Shown here piece by piece: positions 47,401-60,637 of a DNA stretch of 64,000 nucleotides. Below the pieces are notes generated by a model. That model was not told the DNA's origin, did no database searches, and saw only the letters and a program-made list of their open reading frames with translations. The DNA lies in assembly GCA_033030425.1 (NCBI GenBank), contig JAUFSD010000002.1, forward strand, positions 3,224,001-3,288,000. The letters are read 5' to 3'. The DNA is from Verpa conica. Taxonomy: Eukaryota > Ascomycota > Pezizomycetes > Pezizales > Morchellaceae. A program made the translations under genes and the position numbers. Every line of letters starts with the position of its first letter. Positions within the stretch are counted from its first letter, which is position 1.

Positions 47401-50400
47401 TACTATGGTTGACTGTACAAGCTCTAGATAGACTTTACTCGAAGAATACGTTAATTCTGGTTGAATTGAAGATAAGTATGCAAAACACCATTTGCCCATT
47501 AAAGTCTATCAAGCTAATACATACATATAACTCATCACTGTTGAATTAGATAAAAAATTGTATATTTTAAATTTCACGTCCTGTGTGGTGGTATTAGTGC
47601 CCCGAGAGACGGAATCACTGTATACCCTGTCTACCACCCAGCATACTAGTCTAAGTAATGGATTCTCTTTTAGTGGTGAATTACGCTATATATAAGGGCT
47701 CCTGCCTCAATACCGCAAACATCAATTGTTGACTTAAGCTAGTTTGGATGACTCGATTATGTTTGCCGGTGGGTTTGTTGAGATACAATCCTACTGGAGC
47801 TCACTCTAGGTAGTGTCCTCTAGGCTCCATTGTCTTATATTGGGGAGGTGTGGGTGGTGATATTCCCTAGGAAGCAAGGAGTTGGTTGATGCTAGTGGAA
47901 TTAGATGCTAACACAAGATCGGCAAATCTGTTCGCTTGTAGGGCTGGCCGCGAGGCCTTCTACAAACTACGCAACTAACGGGGACTAAAGCTAAATCGGA
48001 CCTTCGGTATTATTAATCCCCTACTAGACCCCTCCCCTATACCTTATACGAGCCCCCTATTCTTTCCTGTGGAGTAAAAAGTGGCCTATTACTGGAAACT
48101 TTACAGATGATACTAAAACTCTGCTATCTAAAATATATACTACGGGGCAATTTATTTCTATGTTATTACGCATAGAAGCCCTTACGAGATAGAGAGAGCT
48201 CAAGCTCAGGAATTTAGAGCCGTAGCTCAAATCGTTTCAGATACCCTGCTATTGATCTATAAGGAAAACTAGATATACCGTATTAGCAATTACGAGATTC
48301 GACGCGCTGTGGCTAGGGTTAATATGTATTTTTGCGTAATTTTCGACAAAAAGATAAAAACAAAAAGGTTTTACTCTGTATTAGGACAAGTGTGTATCTT
48401 TCTGGCCCTAGTTTCAGGAATTTCCACGGCTCCTAACTATTCCAGCGCCTGTTAACCATATGAGCCCCGACTACAGCGGGTCGAATCTCGTAAATTAGTA
48501 CGGTATATATGTGGGAGATTATCGGCGGGGGTGGTTTTGCAAGGTACCCATACATAATCTTTGAGTAATGGATATTTGTGGGACTTTCCGGAATTCAGAG
48601 GGTATGGGAGTCAATGCACCCAAGCTAGGATTTGCGGCAACCACTGCCTGCATAAAAATAAATTAATCAGCACAACCTGCATAAGAGCAAGCTAGAGTTT
48701 AAGCACGGGGCCTCTAGTATACAACCTTTGTGATAAAAGACTGTGGGGAGCTTCTATGCTATGGTGAATATCAATTAAGCTAGAATAGTGCGCACGTACT
48801 CAATAGCTGGTGAATGTACCGTTTCTGGTGGTGTTTTTAACTAAATTAAGATTACCTGAAATTCTTCTATAACTACAGTACCAAAAAGAAGGGTGGGATC
48901 AGTACGGTGCTCCCGCCAATACGCTATCAATATGGGAGGAATATGGTATTAGTACAGTAATCTACCTCAAATACTAATTTAATTCGGCATTTGCGACTAA
49001 ATTTTGTAGTGATATGGCAGTAAATTCACCCCGTTTTTTTATACTGTAGGTTTGTGTGATTCAAGAGTGCTTATCTTGAGACAAGAAGGGTACGTTTTTA
49101 AATCGATCATGTTTTGGAGAAATAAAAATCAATAACATACAGGACTAGTTTACTCTAGTAACCCAGCTATTATATCTATCTCGGTTCTTAATAATTTCCT
49201 CTACTAGGCGCTCCTCCAACAATTCATTTATAAGATATCTCCTGGGTCTTTTGCGGCAACATTGATTACTTCGTAGCTACCCGTACTCACACTTACCCCT
49301 AGCAATTACATGTACTACCATCCGCTTCTGCAAAAGCTTATCACCACATTAGTTATACATCCCTGAACTTCCTTAAACCTACCTAGTAGCTATCTTTTAC
49401 ATCTCCCACCTGTCACGCCGTTGTCGTTCGGTCATGTAGTATAGACTAGCTGTACCGATACCCGAAGATGGCTCGGTCCGTCGGCGCCGCCCGTCCTTGG
49501 TAAGACATTGGCGAGGCGTCTGTGATACCGGGGGGCTTTTTTTCTCAAACTGTTCGGGGATACCCGGGATGGTTGTTGATCGAAGCGGCTCAAGACCAGG
49601 GCTGTTTTACTATTGTCTTGCGTCGAGTGCCGAATCATGCTTATAACAACTACCTAGGCGATATTCAGTTTTGTGTAGTTAGTCCCTTAATTAGAGTAAT
49701 ATATGTAGGGCTATTCTCAATCTTATTATATTAATACGGTCGGCCGGTGTTAGTGCTGCTTCGCTGATATCACCTAAAGTATACGTACGTACCCCAGGGG
49801 CCCATAGGGGTAAACGATCCCTTGGAGGCAACGTGGGGCGTATATCACTACTGTTCGGTTTTATAAGCGTTTACACTGAGAGATGGTTCTTTTTTTTTTT
49901 ATTGCCTCCTGTTTGACTCTACATCTTAGCTACTTTATTCAGCCAGCTTATGGCTGTCTAGTTTTATTTATCACTTCCAACCCAACCCAACCCCTGGTAC
50001 CATCAGTTTACTCTTTACCTAGCGGTTTACTTGAGTTACTATGCACTGTCAAGTTTTCAGAAATCAACGTAGTTTAGCAATCTTTCACACTAGATGTATA
50101 TGACTAGTAGTTATATGTGGTGGTAACACCAAGTACTGAACCCGTGAACGCCTAAGTAGAGTACATACGGGAATCTCCACATGCTCGTGAAACAAGTGAC
50201 GGGGCCATTGAATCTGAGCGCACATGCCAAGTATCGATTGGCGTTAGTTGTGCCAGGGAGCGGGCTTAACGTCTCCACAACAAACGGTAAAGGGAGACAT
50301 GAGGCTTGAGACGAGGGGTTGTTATTGGTCTTTGAGAATCTCCGCGAGAATTCTATCAGTGTTATTGGCTACAGTACCCTGTTCAATTAGTCCCCACTTA

Positions 50401-52755
50401 CTTGTTACCATAGGTACTCTACATATGTACCTCTCTCTCGAAAGATTATCAGACAACAAAAAAGAGAGCCTATCCTTGTGGTACGCGCCACCAGAAAAGG
50501 GGGGAGGGGGGGGTATCAAGTAGTCTTGTTTCCTAGTGGGGCTAATCAAGGCAGTTGTAGTGGCTCGAACCTCTCGGTGAAATCTCGGTGAAATATGGAG
50601 GAAACTTGAGAAATTGGAAGGCTGCTTGCATTTGTGGTCTTTGGTTCTGTTGGGTTTATAAGCCGCGATACATAAAGTGCCGGATTATCTAGAAAACACT
50701 GTTTCAACATAAGCGGGGGGGGGAGGGCAACATACGTTTGACAAAGGTTGAGATATACGTATGTGCTAGAGTTAAGATAACGGCTCACGCACATTAATCC
50801 CTACTGCAGCGAAACAAGTTTTTTCCCAGATAACACGGTGTATAGCCCGAAGGCCATCCCCAACCTAAGCTTGATTTCCGGGATTCTGGTCCTTGGGTAA
50901 CCTTCCTAGCAGTATATTGTATGTACACCGTAGAGTAGAGTACAAAAAAAATTACTTAAGCTTCATGTTATAGTCTATAAAAGGACTAGCTTGGGTAATT
51001 TGATTTTATGAGACTGATGACGCGAATAGTAATATCTCGGACTCGGTTGTCCCAAGCGGCTTGCTCCCCTCGTGAGCACTACTACGTCGTCACCTGCGAC
51101 AGGCTGGAAGATGCCTTTTGCTGGTAAAGACTTTATTCGCCATGGAACAACCCCTTTGCCACTTCGGCCTCACACACCTGCATTTCCAGGTTTTGTCTCA
51201 AGTATTGGAGCCTTAACCAAGAGCTTGGAAATTTGGCGAGCGGACTAAAGACCTTCTGAGGGAAGTCTAGTTTCTTCCAAGTCAGTTTAAGCTGATCTGT
51301 ATCTGAGCGGTGGTGGTTGCTGAGCATGAGGTGTTTTCAGAATTGCCTTACGAATCCGACGTCCCTCCAACGTACGTAGTTCTAGAATTATTTAAGCCAG
51401 TTCTAGCCATCCGAAGCGCTAATCCCAGCCTATTTCTTCTTAGTGAGACAGAGAGTCAGGGCTTAGGAAGACTTGACAAAATGTATTACTGGTCGGCACG
51501 AGTTTGCCGTATGTCAGTAGATGGCAGATCTGGCCTCGGTCATGGGTTCAAAACTCGGGAATCGAGAAGTTTTAGGAGCGTGATACGTGATGTAGGTATG
51601 TCCGTACACGCAATCCTGCATCTACTTTACCTTACTCTAGTAATTAGTTATTTACCCCACAAAATACTATCCCCTCACCAAAGCTTGTGTAAACATCGTA
51701 TCTTCCACGGTATTGATGTTGATCTTCGTTATCTTAATTGGCTATAGAGTGTATCCGTTTCGAAAACCGAAAAGGGGAGGTCCGTTGCATTGTCCGTATA
51801 TTCATCTATTCACAAGTTCTAACAAGACGGCACCGGATATCGGCAATTAAGCCTTGGGCTGGGGGCTTCTGGTAGCTTTTTTTTTGTTTTTCCCCTTCTT
51901 TTCTCCTTTTCCCTCCCCCCCCCCTCCCTTCTAGTTATACGCCATGTCTAGGATTACCTCCTAATCGCAGCCTTAATTCTACAAAGCTACTCTACAATGC
52001 AAGCGCTTTAGCGAACTTTCGATATCCACAATTTCCGTCTGCCTAGCTTGCTTACTGGCGTCCTACTCTTCGCTTTGTTTCAGTTTAAGATGAGAATATA
52101 TATAGTCACAACTTTGCATATTCTGATGATCTCGCCCAGTATGGGATGTATTACCTAGTACTAGAAGTACCTGGGCTAGTGCAAGGCAAAGGTCGTTACT
52201 CGTAAAAAAAGAAAACAAAACATTTCCCTGCCTGCCGTGAGTGTAATATGTGGGTACTATACGGCTGTCGGTAATTTACGTAGGCACTGGGGAAGGGGAG
52301 GTTTGAGCGGCTAGGATGCTGATAAGTGCTAGGCCCAACTAGAAGTGTCTTTGAGCGTCTTGATGTTCCAGATCCACGCCTATGTCCCCGGCTCTGTCGA
52401 GACAGCTGCCAGACCCGGCCAGGGTTTGATTGGCCAAATAGACTGGAGTAGTCCCCGTTCGGGGCGGAAGCCACACTCTGCACCATGCCACCACAAAGTT
52501 GTGACATTATAATAGTCTTAGGCCCGCTATTGCTCTGACCCCCCACGTAGTGCAGTGCCATTAGGACTGCACTAATAATCGAGACTCTGGCCGGGAGTAC
52601 ACCGGACTCTATAGAATTGGATAATCGGTATCCAGGTACCTTTTTCCTTTTCTCCTCTTCTCTCCCTCCTTATTTTTTCCTTTGCGCGTAAACACCCTTC
52701 AATATCCTAAGAAAGAAGAGTAATAGAACTACTATCCCGTGGAATGTACTAAACT
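44416..52755. other. 8.3-kb gene desert
   Basis: No gene is supported on either strand. The longest frame (51310-51747, 145 codons, +) has no domain, no splice context and a composition like its surroundings. The stretch is AT-rich with many TA steps and short in-frame stops, which would suit old repeats decayed by repeat-induced point mutation, but no transposase, reverse transcriptase or terminal repeat could be made out. TACATGTA palindromes lie at 44963, 46240 and 49307, and a C/T-rich tract at about 51888-51933. Confidence 0.5.
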
Positions 52756-54516
52756 ATGCTCGATGGTAGTGAGGCCGTTGTAAGTCCCCCCTCCTCCCCT
52801 CCCCTCCTCCCTCTCCTCCCCACCCACCTCCGGCTATTGGTCGGTTTGTCTTGTGGTCACAAAGGCAAAGTTTAACTCATCAACTTAGGCCCTTGAATGG
52901 TCCCTCGCAGGCTTGGCTCTTGTATTCGTCCTCCTACGGCTCTATGTCAGAATTTACAGCCGAGATGGTAGACTTGACTGGAGCGACTACATAGTAGTCT
53001 GGGCATGGTTGAACTTTGCTGCTTGCTGCGCTTGCGATACAGTACTACACAGATTGGAATTTATTAAAGTTGGTAATACATATATTGGTGATTTGTCAAG
53101 GGTGAATCCTGATCCAGAGAAGAATACTCAAATTCTAAAGGTATGAAGATGTTTTTTCTACATAGCTAGAATTTGTTCAGCTAATTTCTTTTACAAAAAA
53201 AAAAAGATTATCTATGGCTCATTCTTTCCTTACCTCATCGACTTATGGTTGATTAAAGCTAGTATTCTCAGCTTTTACTATACTATAATTCCGAGAACAC
53301 TACCGGTTTACCGTCTATTCTTACATTTCACTACTGGTACTTGTATGGTTAGCTTTATACTGGTGTTTCTTGCCAACATGTTCTGGTGCGATCCGATTTG
53401 GACTAACTGGTATGTTTTTTTGGCCTCTACTCAATGCGCATAAGTCATCCTAACCTATGATATGACGCAGGTCACTGAACCCAGAAGAACTCTGCGTTTC
53501 AAGTTCTAAGTTACCTCCTTTCTATAGTTCTATCGGCAGTAATATTATCACTGATTTGTTGAGTATGTCCCTCACCACCGACCTGGGGAGTACCTATTGT
53601 GCTAAAACAATCTTTAGTATTTTTCCTACCGTTTCCACTTTTACAAAGCATTCACCTTCCCAAGCGCAAAATGATAGGAGTCATATTCCTCTTCACCCTG
53701 GGATTCCTAACAATCATTGCCTCAATCTGCCGTGTTACTGTGATCTCCATCTCAGCGGATGTCACAATGGTCACGGCGTGGACAGCCGTCGAGTGCTCGA
53801 CTGGCATAATGGTCGCCTGTATCCCAGCTTTACGAGTCCTCATCATACGCTGTGATAATCCAAATACATGTTCAGAGAATATATCCACCAGATGTTACAC
53901 AAGGCCTGGGCCACAAATACTCAGCCCATGCGATAGGAACGAGATATGGGACGGAACCGATGCGACCGCGCCGCAGTGGATACGGATGGCTAGCCTACCT
54001 TGCAACAAAAACCTCAACCTATCCCCGATGGAGGCCCAATTTGATGAGGCGGTAATCGAAGCGCTCTCAAAGCAGCTAACACCTACGGGAGTTGGCCACG
54101 AATACGGCTCAAATATCAATAACTTCGACATGGTTGCTGCGATACCGAATATTCGTTTACAGCTAGGTCGGGGAATTGTGGAAAATGGGCCTATGCTTTC
54201 TCCGGTATCTCCGGTATCGCCTTGTATATCGATCCCAGACAACATGATTTCAAGCCCAACATCACCCCAATCGTCGATCATGAGTGTAGCAGCATCGAAC
54301 TCTAATCTCATCCGGCTTGAGGGGTCAGATGACGCTCTGCCATGCGTGTTGAATAGGTGGGATACCAGTGAGAGTGGAAGGCTAGAGCTAGGGAGGATTG
54401 TAGATACTGTGGCGGGGGTAAATCGCCCAAAGTCGGTTTTGGTACCAAATGATAGGAAAGGTCGGTTGGGAGTGTCAAATCTGAATCCTGATTACGAACG
54501 AGAGTTTCTGAAATGA
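52756..54516 (+). CDS. Fungal rhodopsin-domain (Pth11/SAT4-like) seven-helix membrane protein
   Basis: Five exons: 52756-52779, 52889-53140, 53207-53409, 53471-53562 and 53618-54516, all phases consistent; 489 aa. Seven hydrophobic segments are seen in order: ALEWSLAGLALVFVLLRLYV, then DYIVVWAWLNFAAC, PYLIDLWLIKASILSFYY, a long TM4 before FWCDPIW, NIITDLLIFFLPFPLL, KMIGVIFLFTLGFLTIIASI and TAVECSTGIMVACIPALRVL. The LRLYVRI, W.DY, FPLL..IHLPKR and IPALR motifs are typical of the family annotated as fungal rhodopsin domain or integral membrane protein, which includes Pth11-like receptors. The long hydrophilic tail (about 255-489) with SPVSPVSP and SPTSPQSS would be cytoplasmic. There is no N-terminal CFEM domain. 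The start is the least certain part: only 8 codons precede intron 1, whose 109 nt include a pyrimidine-rich tract. Ligand and function are unknown. Confidence 0.85.
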
Positions 54517-57500
54517 TTTTATGACCAGGGATCAATGTTAATATCTTCATTTAAAAATTTCAAAATGGTGTATAAAAGGGGTTACTGCATGTATACATGG
54601 TTTTTTTTTTTTTTTTCCCTTCCTTTTATTTCTTTTCTGTGGGGGTTATAGTTTTCTTTTTGGGGAGGTGTAGGCGAAGGCAGCTTGGAGTTTTTATTTT
54701 TGGCTAGTATATACTTTGTCACAGGAAAGCTAGATATGTGGGAAGATATATAGACACTTTGTCCTTATCTTTTATAACTAGCGTGTTGTCTAGTAATTGT
54801 ACAGAGTTAGCAAATCGGACCTGCGCATGTATTTGGACCTCTGTGTAGGCATATACGAGGCTGAGGCTATTAACCTATATGTTTATCTCGAGTTCCACCA
54901 CATATGCATTTCCTGATAACGGTTGTTTCTGAGAATCAGGAAGTTAATAAGCTTCACACTTTTCCCCAATGTACCTAAATATGGCAAGGCATTAATTAGG
55001 TCTCGCTATAGTACTATAGGCTGGATCACTAGTATAGGGTTCATATATCCGTACTCGATAATGATACTAATACACAGCTAAGTGGAATAACATTTTTTAA
55101 TAGATAAATCCCATATAAGTAAGCTACTCAATTTGCATAAGTGCCCACTATAAGTCTCGAGGGCAAAGGGAAATCGTCTGTCAGGGGAGTATACTATTGT
55201 AAAGCGGTTAGGGCTAGCTAAGTAGTTATGTTCAAATGCCGTATCCAAGAATTGTTTGATTTGTCTAAGAATTATTATCTTATAATCATTTTATAGTTAT
55301 ATGCGATGGTATCACCCCCAACTTATAGATAACCTATGAATTTACAATGTACACCTAGGACGCACTTATGGAGCTCGCTTATATACTATACCTTCGAGTT
55401 GATATAGAGTGTTAAGCTCGTAATTGACCCTGTGCGGGATGGACCCCGCTAGGTGCTACATATAACATAGCTATTAATAGGGGACGAGTAAGAAAAAGAT
55501 CGATAATTCTTGTATAAAGAACTAGAAGGTAGGTTTGGTTTTGGTAGTTATGATAGGTAGAGTTCCGGTTTATATTCGAAGTAATAATTGTGGTATCGGG
55601 AGGATACAGTCCTGCCCTACCCATCAAGCTCTAGAAGCCCTGACTATCAGATCTCAGTCTATAGTGCTCTGAAAACATTGATCTAGGGTATCTTGGGCAG
55701 GTAATGAATGTAGAATGTTTATCTGTAGTACAGTAAAGAGATTGTACTGGTACCACGGTGGGTTTATCTAAACATTCTCATCATGGATGACAAACCAAGG
55801 ATATAGCTCAACTACATTACAAGAATAAGATAAATTTAATAATTAATTTTATGTCTTTTTTTAGAAGTTAATAACTGAAATGAGTGTAAAAATCCGTCCA
55901 ATACATTTCTTAGCGCTGACCAGAGGTTGAAATGGTCTATAATATAGTAATTAATTATTTAGTCCAGACTAAATCAATCTCTGGCGCTGGCTTTCGACGT
56001 AGCTCTTGCGGTAGCTACTGATATGTGTAAGTTATCACCTATAAGAGCTTTTAATATTACTTATAGTAACAAGGTAACTTTTTCTAAGAAAAACTAGCAC
56101 CCCTGCTAAGCCCACCAGTGTTGGGGTGTCTTGGGCCGCCTTTTGAGTATAAGGTGATAATAAAACACACTATATAGAGAATAAAAGGGCCTTGAAAGTG
56201 AGATATTTACTACCGAAGAGGCTTTTACTAATCAATACGTAAAGTGGCTTGTCCTACATACATCCTTGTGAGGTTAATGTCCCACAAATTTCCCAACGGC
56301 TTATTTGCCCTTCTTATTCCAGTATGGTTGCATCTAGGTATCGGGTAATCCTGAACCGGTACTCGTTACCAGTTACCTAAATAACCGTTTGTAGGAGGTT
56401 GGCATCTCCTAGAGACAGACTTTCTAGGGCAGCAGCTCACATATGCGTCTAACCCTAAAACCTCTCATATAGTGGGAATGATATACAAACAAGCACTGTA
56501 GGGATGTGGTACTATAAAGCTGTAAGAAAAGTTTGAAGGAAGGGGTCTTTTCAAGGATGATGGTAGCACCAAGTATTACATACTATATATTTTTCTGGTG
56601 TTAGGCTAGATAGGGTTACTGCGTAGCGTGGCGTGTTATTGTATGGTGCGCATAGACTTAAATGTAGACAAATAAGAGATTCCTAAGTACAACGGGGACT
56701 AATGGATTTAATTATAATGAGCTTTGAGAATGAGAAACCCTGTTTAATGTTATTGTGGGGCCGCTACGGAGTCTGTTGCGGGTACGTACATATCTTATCA
56801 TGTATAGGATTCTTAAGGATGGCCATATAGCTATCCTGGTTTAAGAGCTATACTACTACAGCTACCTCTTTTAGTATATCTCCAAGCTACTTAAATTTCA
56901 CCCCAGAATTTCCAGCTATAATCACTGATTGTATTTTGATAAATGAATAGTACAAATTTAAGATTGCGCGCAATATAGTTGGGGGGTTTAGTAAAGACTA
57001 AAGAGGTGAGTTCTGGCGCTTTTTGCGTAGCTTGGTCTAGTCGATATTTAATCGGAGAACGGTAGCGTGCACTTGCGTTATTATTGAGAAGAGCAGCAAT
57101 CTGCTAAACGATGGCTATGGGCCAGAGCGTGCATAGATCTTCAAGTTCCGAAAGGCAAAACTCCTACCGAGCAGTGATTAATTAGAGATTAATCTCCTTA
57201 AGCCCAAGACCCGTATACCTCAATCCACCAACGATAAATTAATCATAAACCTAACCCTATCTGTAACTAGCGAGGATTCGTTCCTGGCTAATATAAAAGG
57301 CTCGGCCTAACCCTTTACAAGCTTTCCATTTTGCCTGCCCGGATAGACTTCTTAATAGTGCAAAAGTCAAGCCTTCTGGGGCCGAAACATATTCGTGGCA
57401 TGCCCCTATCGGCCAAAAAGACTGTTTCATTCCAGCTTGCAGAAAGCGGATTTCACAAATCCAGCTGAACAAAGTCTAAGGACCTGAACAAGACCTGCAT

Positions 57501-58629
57501 GGTCTATGATGATACGCTTGGGGCAAGACGATGTGCAATCCGCACCGTCTAAATAGAGTGTACTAGACCTGCAGAAGCGAGAAACACAGGGTTTAAAGGG
57601 CTGGTACCTGTAGCTATCATACTCGTGCTTCCGAGCCAAGAAGTGGACACGTCCAGGCATAGTAGCCAGTTACAGAATACATGATATTGAGTGCTCAAGT
57701 TTAGAAGACATTGGAAATATATAAATATATTAAAGATTCAACCTATGTAATCCCCTCAGGCCTGTAACTCCCGAAATCACGGTCGATACTACTACCCCCA
57801 ACCGGCTACTGCGCTTGGCTCGGGGGCACGGGTACCCGACATCCCTTGATTCTGTGAGGGCAGAGACAAATTTTTATCAGTGTAACCTACGTGCATCGCC
57901 GAGCTTTGTACTCAGAATCGGCAAAAAGGAAACGGGGAATACGTTCTTCTAGTAGGCAATTTTTAATTCGCCTCGGCCCACCACACCAACGGGTTGGTTG
58001 GCCGACTTTATATCCCTGTTCCCAAGGTTTTTTATATTTGCCTTTGGGTACCTTTAATGCTAAGGTCCACTAGAAACTGGATTCGGGGTTTCGCTGGAAA
58101 TTCCCGCCTTTTCTTAAACATCTATCAGCTCCATAAGGTTCCCCAACATTCACGGGCACAAACCGATTGGATCTACGGCTATCACACCAGGGCACAATGG
58201 CGCATGACGATTTGTAGATCGGTGGTAGCTTCAGGCCTCTTCACAGGGGCTGGATTGTACTGGCATGGCTTTCAGGATGTCTTTTAACCAAGTGCCATCG
58301 GTTGGCCCCGGGCCTTGCTTCCTCACATTGACAGTTCAAAAAATAAATATATACATATGCGTTGTAGTCTAAGACATGCCAGTTGGCTGTGTAATCTTCA
58401 AGTCAATAATTCGATCTTAAACCGCGACCTGTTTTAAAAAGGGATGGCCGCGACACTCGCTTGGATTTTTTATTTTGACTACCAACTTCCTCGCACCGAC
58501 AAGAGTTCTTTTGTTGTTTACTAAGATAGGTAACAGCCCCACCGATATAATACCCCCTCTGTGTTTAGAACGATCAACCACTGACTTTAAAATTCGCTAC
58601 GTAGCGCAGAGCGCTACACACTCATTGAT
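54517..58629. other. AT-rich gene desert
   Basis: No gene is supported in 4.1 kb. A T-run of about 16 bases at 54601-54616 lies just past the rhodopsin-domain gene and may mark its 3' UTR. The remainder is rich in TA steps and in-frame stops. Frames at 55412-55627, 57257-57660 and 57891-58287 have no domain or splice support. The last 300 bp should contain the promoter of the next gene. Confidence 0.5.
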
Positions 58630-60637
58630 ATGGCTCCTTCTCTTATTCCCCGCTCGACTTCGCCGTTTTTGGTAGCGCTGGTTGCGCTCTTTATTCGAGG
58701 GGTATATGCAGCAGTCAACTTTCAGGCATGCTGTGCACAGGTCCCCGTATCGGACGAGCTCCGGCCGTTCCAGTGGGATTCGTGTAATGCATCATATAAT
58801 TCCTCAGAGACGGACCCCGAAAAAATGTACTCGCCACCAATCGTCACGAACTACGCCTGGTGTCGACAGAACTGCGAGAAGAGCGGTGACTTCCAAGTAA
58901 GCGATACAAGTCAATGGTTGACACCGCTTGCGGCATGGATTATCCCTGCCTCGGCGCTGTTGCTTTTGCTACCCATCTCGGAGCACCTCAAGAGCCATAG
59001 GCAGATGTGGGGACGCACTCGACATGAGAAGTTCATGGCCCAATATGTCCATAATTGGCTAGGCCCTTTGGTCCAGTACTTGCAGATCTTGGGTGATCCT
59101 GCGAGCGCGTTCAATGGATCATTGGCTCAGATGGTTGCGGACTGGAACCTATGTATGTCGCTGAATCGACCGGCCAACGGCCAAAGGGAGCGAGAGCTTA
59201 TCTTGACCGTGATTCTTGCAGAGCAGGCGGACTTTTGGTGTACTCCGACTAAAAACGCTTTCGAGTTAATGGCGGGTTCAGGCCGGGCAAGGGAGTACAG
59301 CAAAACAGCTTGCCGGATCATATGGAGTGCTAGGAAGAAATTCAATACTGCGGTCGTCTTGCCCGTCACCCTTTATATCGGTGTTGCTGCAGCGGTGTTT
59401 TATGACGCCTACCAAAAACTAGGGGATAACGGTACATCGTAAGTTTTTTTTTTTCCTATTTTATATATCATGATAAATTGCTCACAATAAACAGGCATAG
59501 TCTTGCGTAAGCTCCCTGCCGTGGATTAATGCTATAAAGGGGCGGGTTTTCGTTAATAGATTAATGTAGCTATGGTGTTTGGTATAACTGGGTCCTACTG
59601 CTATCGATCTTTAGCAATTGTTTTGCTTCCCACTCTAACCTTGATGCAGTCCGCAGTGGTATGGAGATGATTGTCCGAGGTGTTATCGAGAACCATAGCC
59701 CTAAGGAATTTGAGGGCTTGGGGTGGGATAAACAAACAGCACAAACCTGCCTCGAATCCTATGACTTGGCCACTGAATCGCTTATGGTGTTCCCACCCCC
59801 ACATCCACCGATGAATCCTAACCAAAGAGCTCTATTTGCGGGGTGCTTGGAATGCAAGGGTGTTCCACTACATAAGAGGTACTGGAACAGCTGGCAGTGG
59901 GTTAGGTGGTTACACATAAACGGTGTAGATGTCTGTAGACCGAAAGAAGGTATTTGGAGTTATAATATCTTTTGGGTAGATTGGTCTGCGAAAAATACCA
60001 ATCCTTGGGTAATTTATACCTAAGAATCAACACCTTATTACTAGCGCTATCTAATCTATCCTTAGATGAGTTATCTTAGGGGACAACTTCTCTCGTGGCT
60101 CTTTGTGTTATACTCTTGCATCTGTGCAGCCACATGTAAGAACCGCCCCCCTAGATCATACGTGTGAAGGTTAGCTAGAGGTTAATCTATTTTTCAGTGT
60201 CCTACACAACTCCGAAAGTTGGTTTAGGGTGTAGGTCGATGAATCATATCATATATGCCTCAGCCTCCCTCGCCACCGCTATGGTCCGGGTACTTAAAGA
60301 TAGTTTAAAGGAGTCTGAACATAGACGCTCCTACTGTGCTGTTTCCGCACTCTACAGCTTCCTCGTATGGCTTAATTCAGTAGTCATCCTCATGGGTGGA
60401 TCCATGTTGCAGATTGCGGGGATATTCAATAACTGCTACTGCAAAGCTGGAATAATCGACCGCGGACCGGACTCACTGATTCCCCTCAGCCCAAATAGCT
60501 ACGCGCACCAATATTGGGCGAAAAAGGTTTGGCTAAGAGTTGCATTTGGAGCCTATGGAGGAGTTGCGGTGATAGGTGTTTTTGTTGTTGCTTTTCGATT
60601 GTATATTGCATATATTGTCCGGAAGGGGTTGCATTAG
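58630..60637 (+). CDS. Polytopic membrane protein of an uncharacterised fungal family, with signal peptide
   Basis: Five exons: 58630-59438, 59495-59506 (12 nt), 59570-60008, 60066-60135 and 60199-60637 (the acceptor may be read one base earlier, at 60198, which is what keeps the phase); 589 aa. A hydrophobic leader (PFLVALVALFIRGVYA) is followed by a Cys-containing outer domain (residues 30-92, FQACC, DSC, WCRQNC) and then about six membrane segments, including LTPLAAWIIPASALLLLLP, VLPVTLYIGVAAAVF, YNWVLLLSIFSNC, LLSWLFVLYSC, FLVWLNSVVILMGGSML and AYGGVAVIGVFVVAFRLYI. The joined stretch SHSLAYGVWYNWV and the VGLGCRS motif recur in many fungal multi-spanning proteins of unknown function, which supports the splicing. 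No transporter or channel signature is evident. It may be a plasma-membrane or secretory-pathway protein. Confidence 0.83.

Noticed and set aside
48470..48500. tRNA T-loop-like GGGTCGAATCTCG
   Set aside because: The flanking bases do not form a T-arm, acceptor stem or anticodon arm; no tRNA cloverleaf could be drawn.
51310..51747. 145-codon + strand frame in the gene desert
   Set aside because: No domain, no splice context, composition like its surroundings; a frame of this size can occur by chance in 8 kb.
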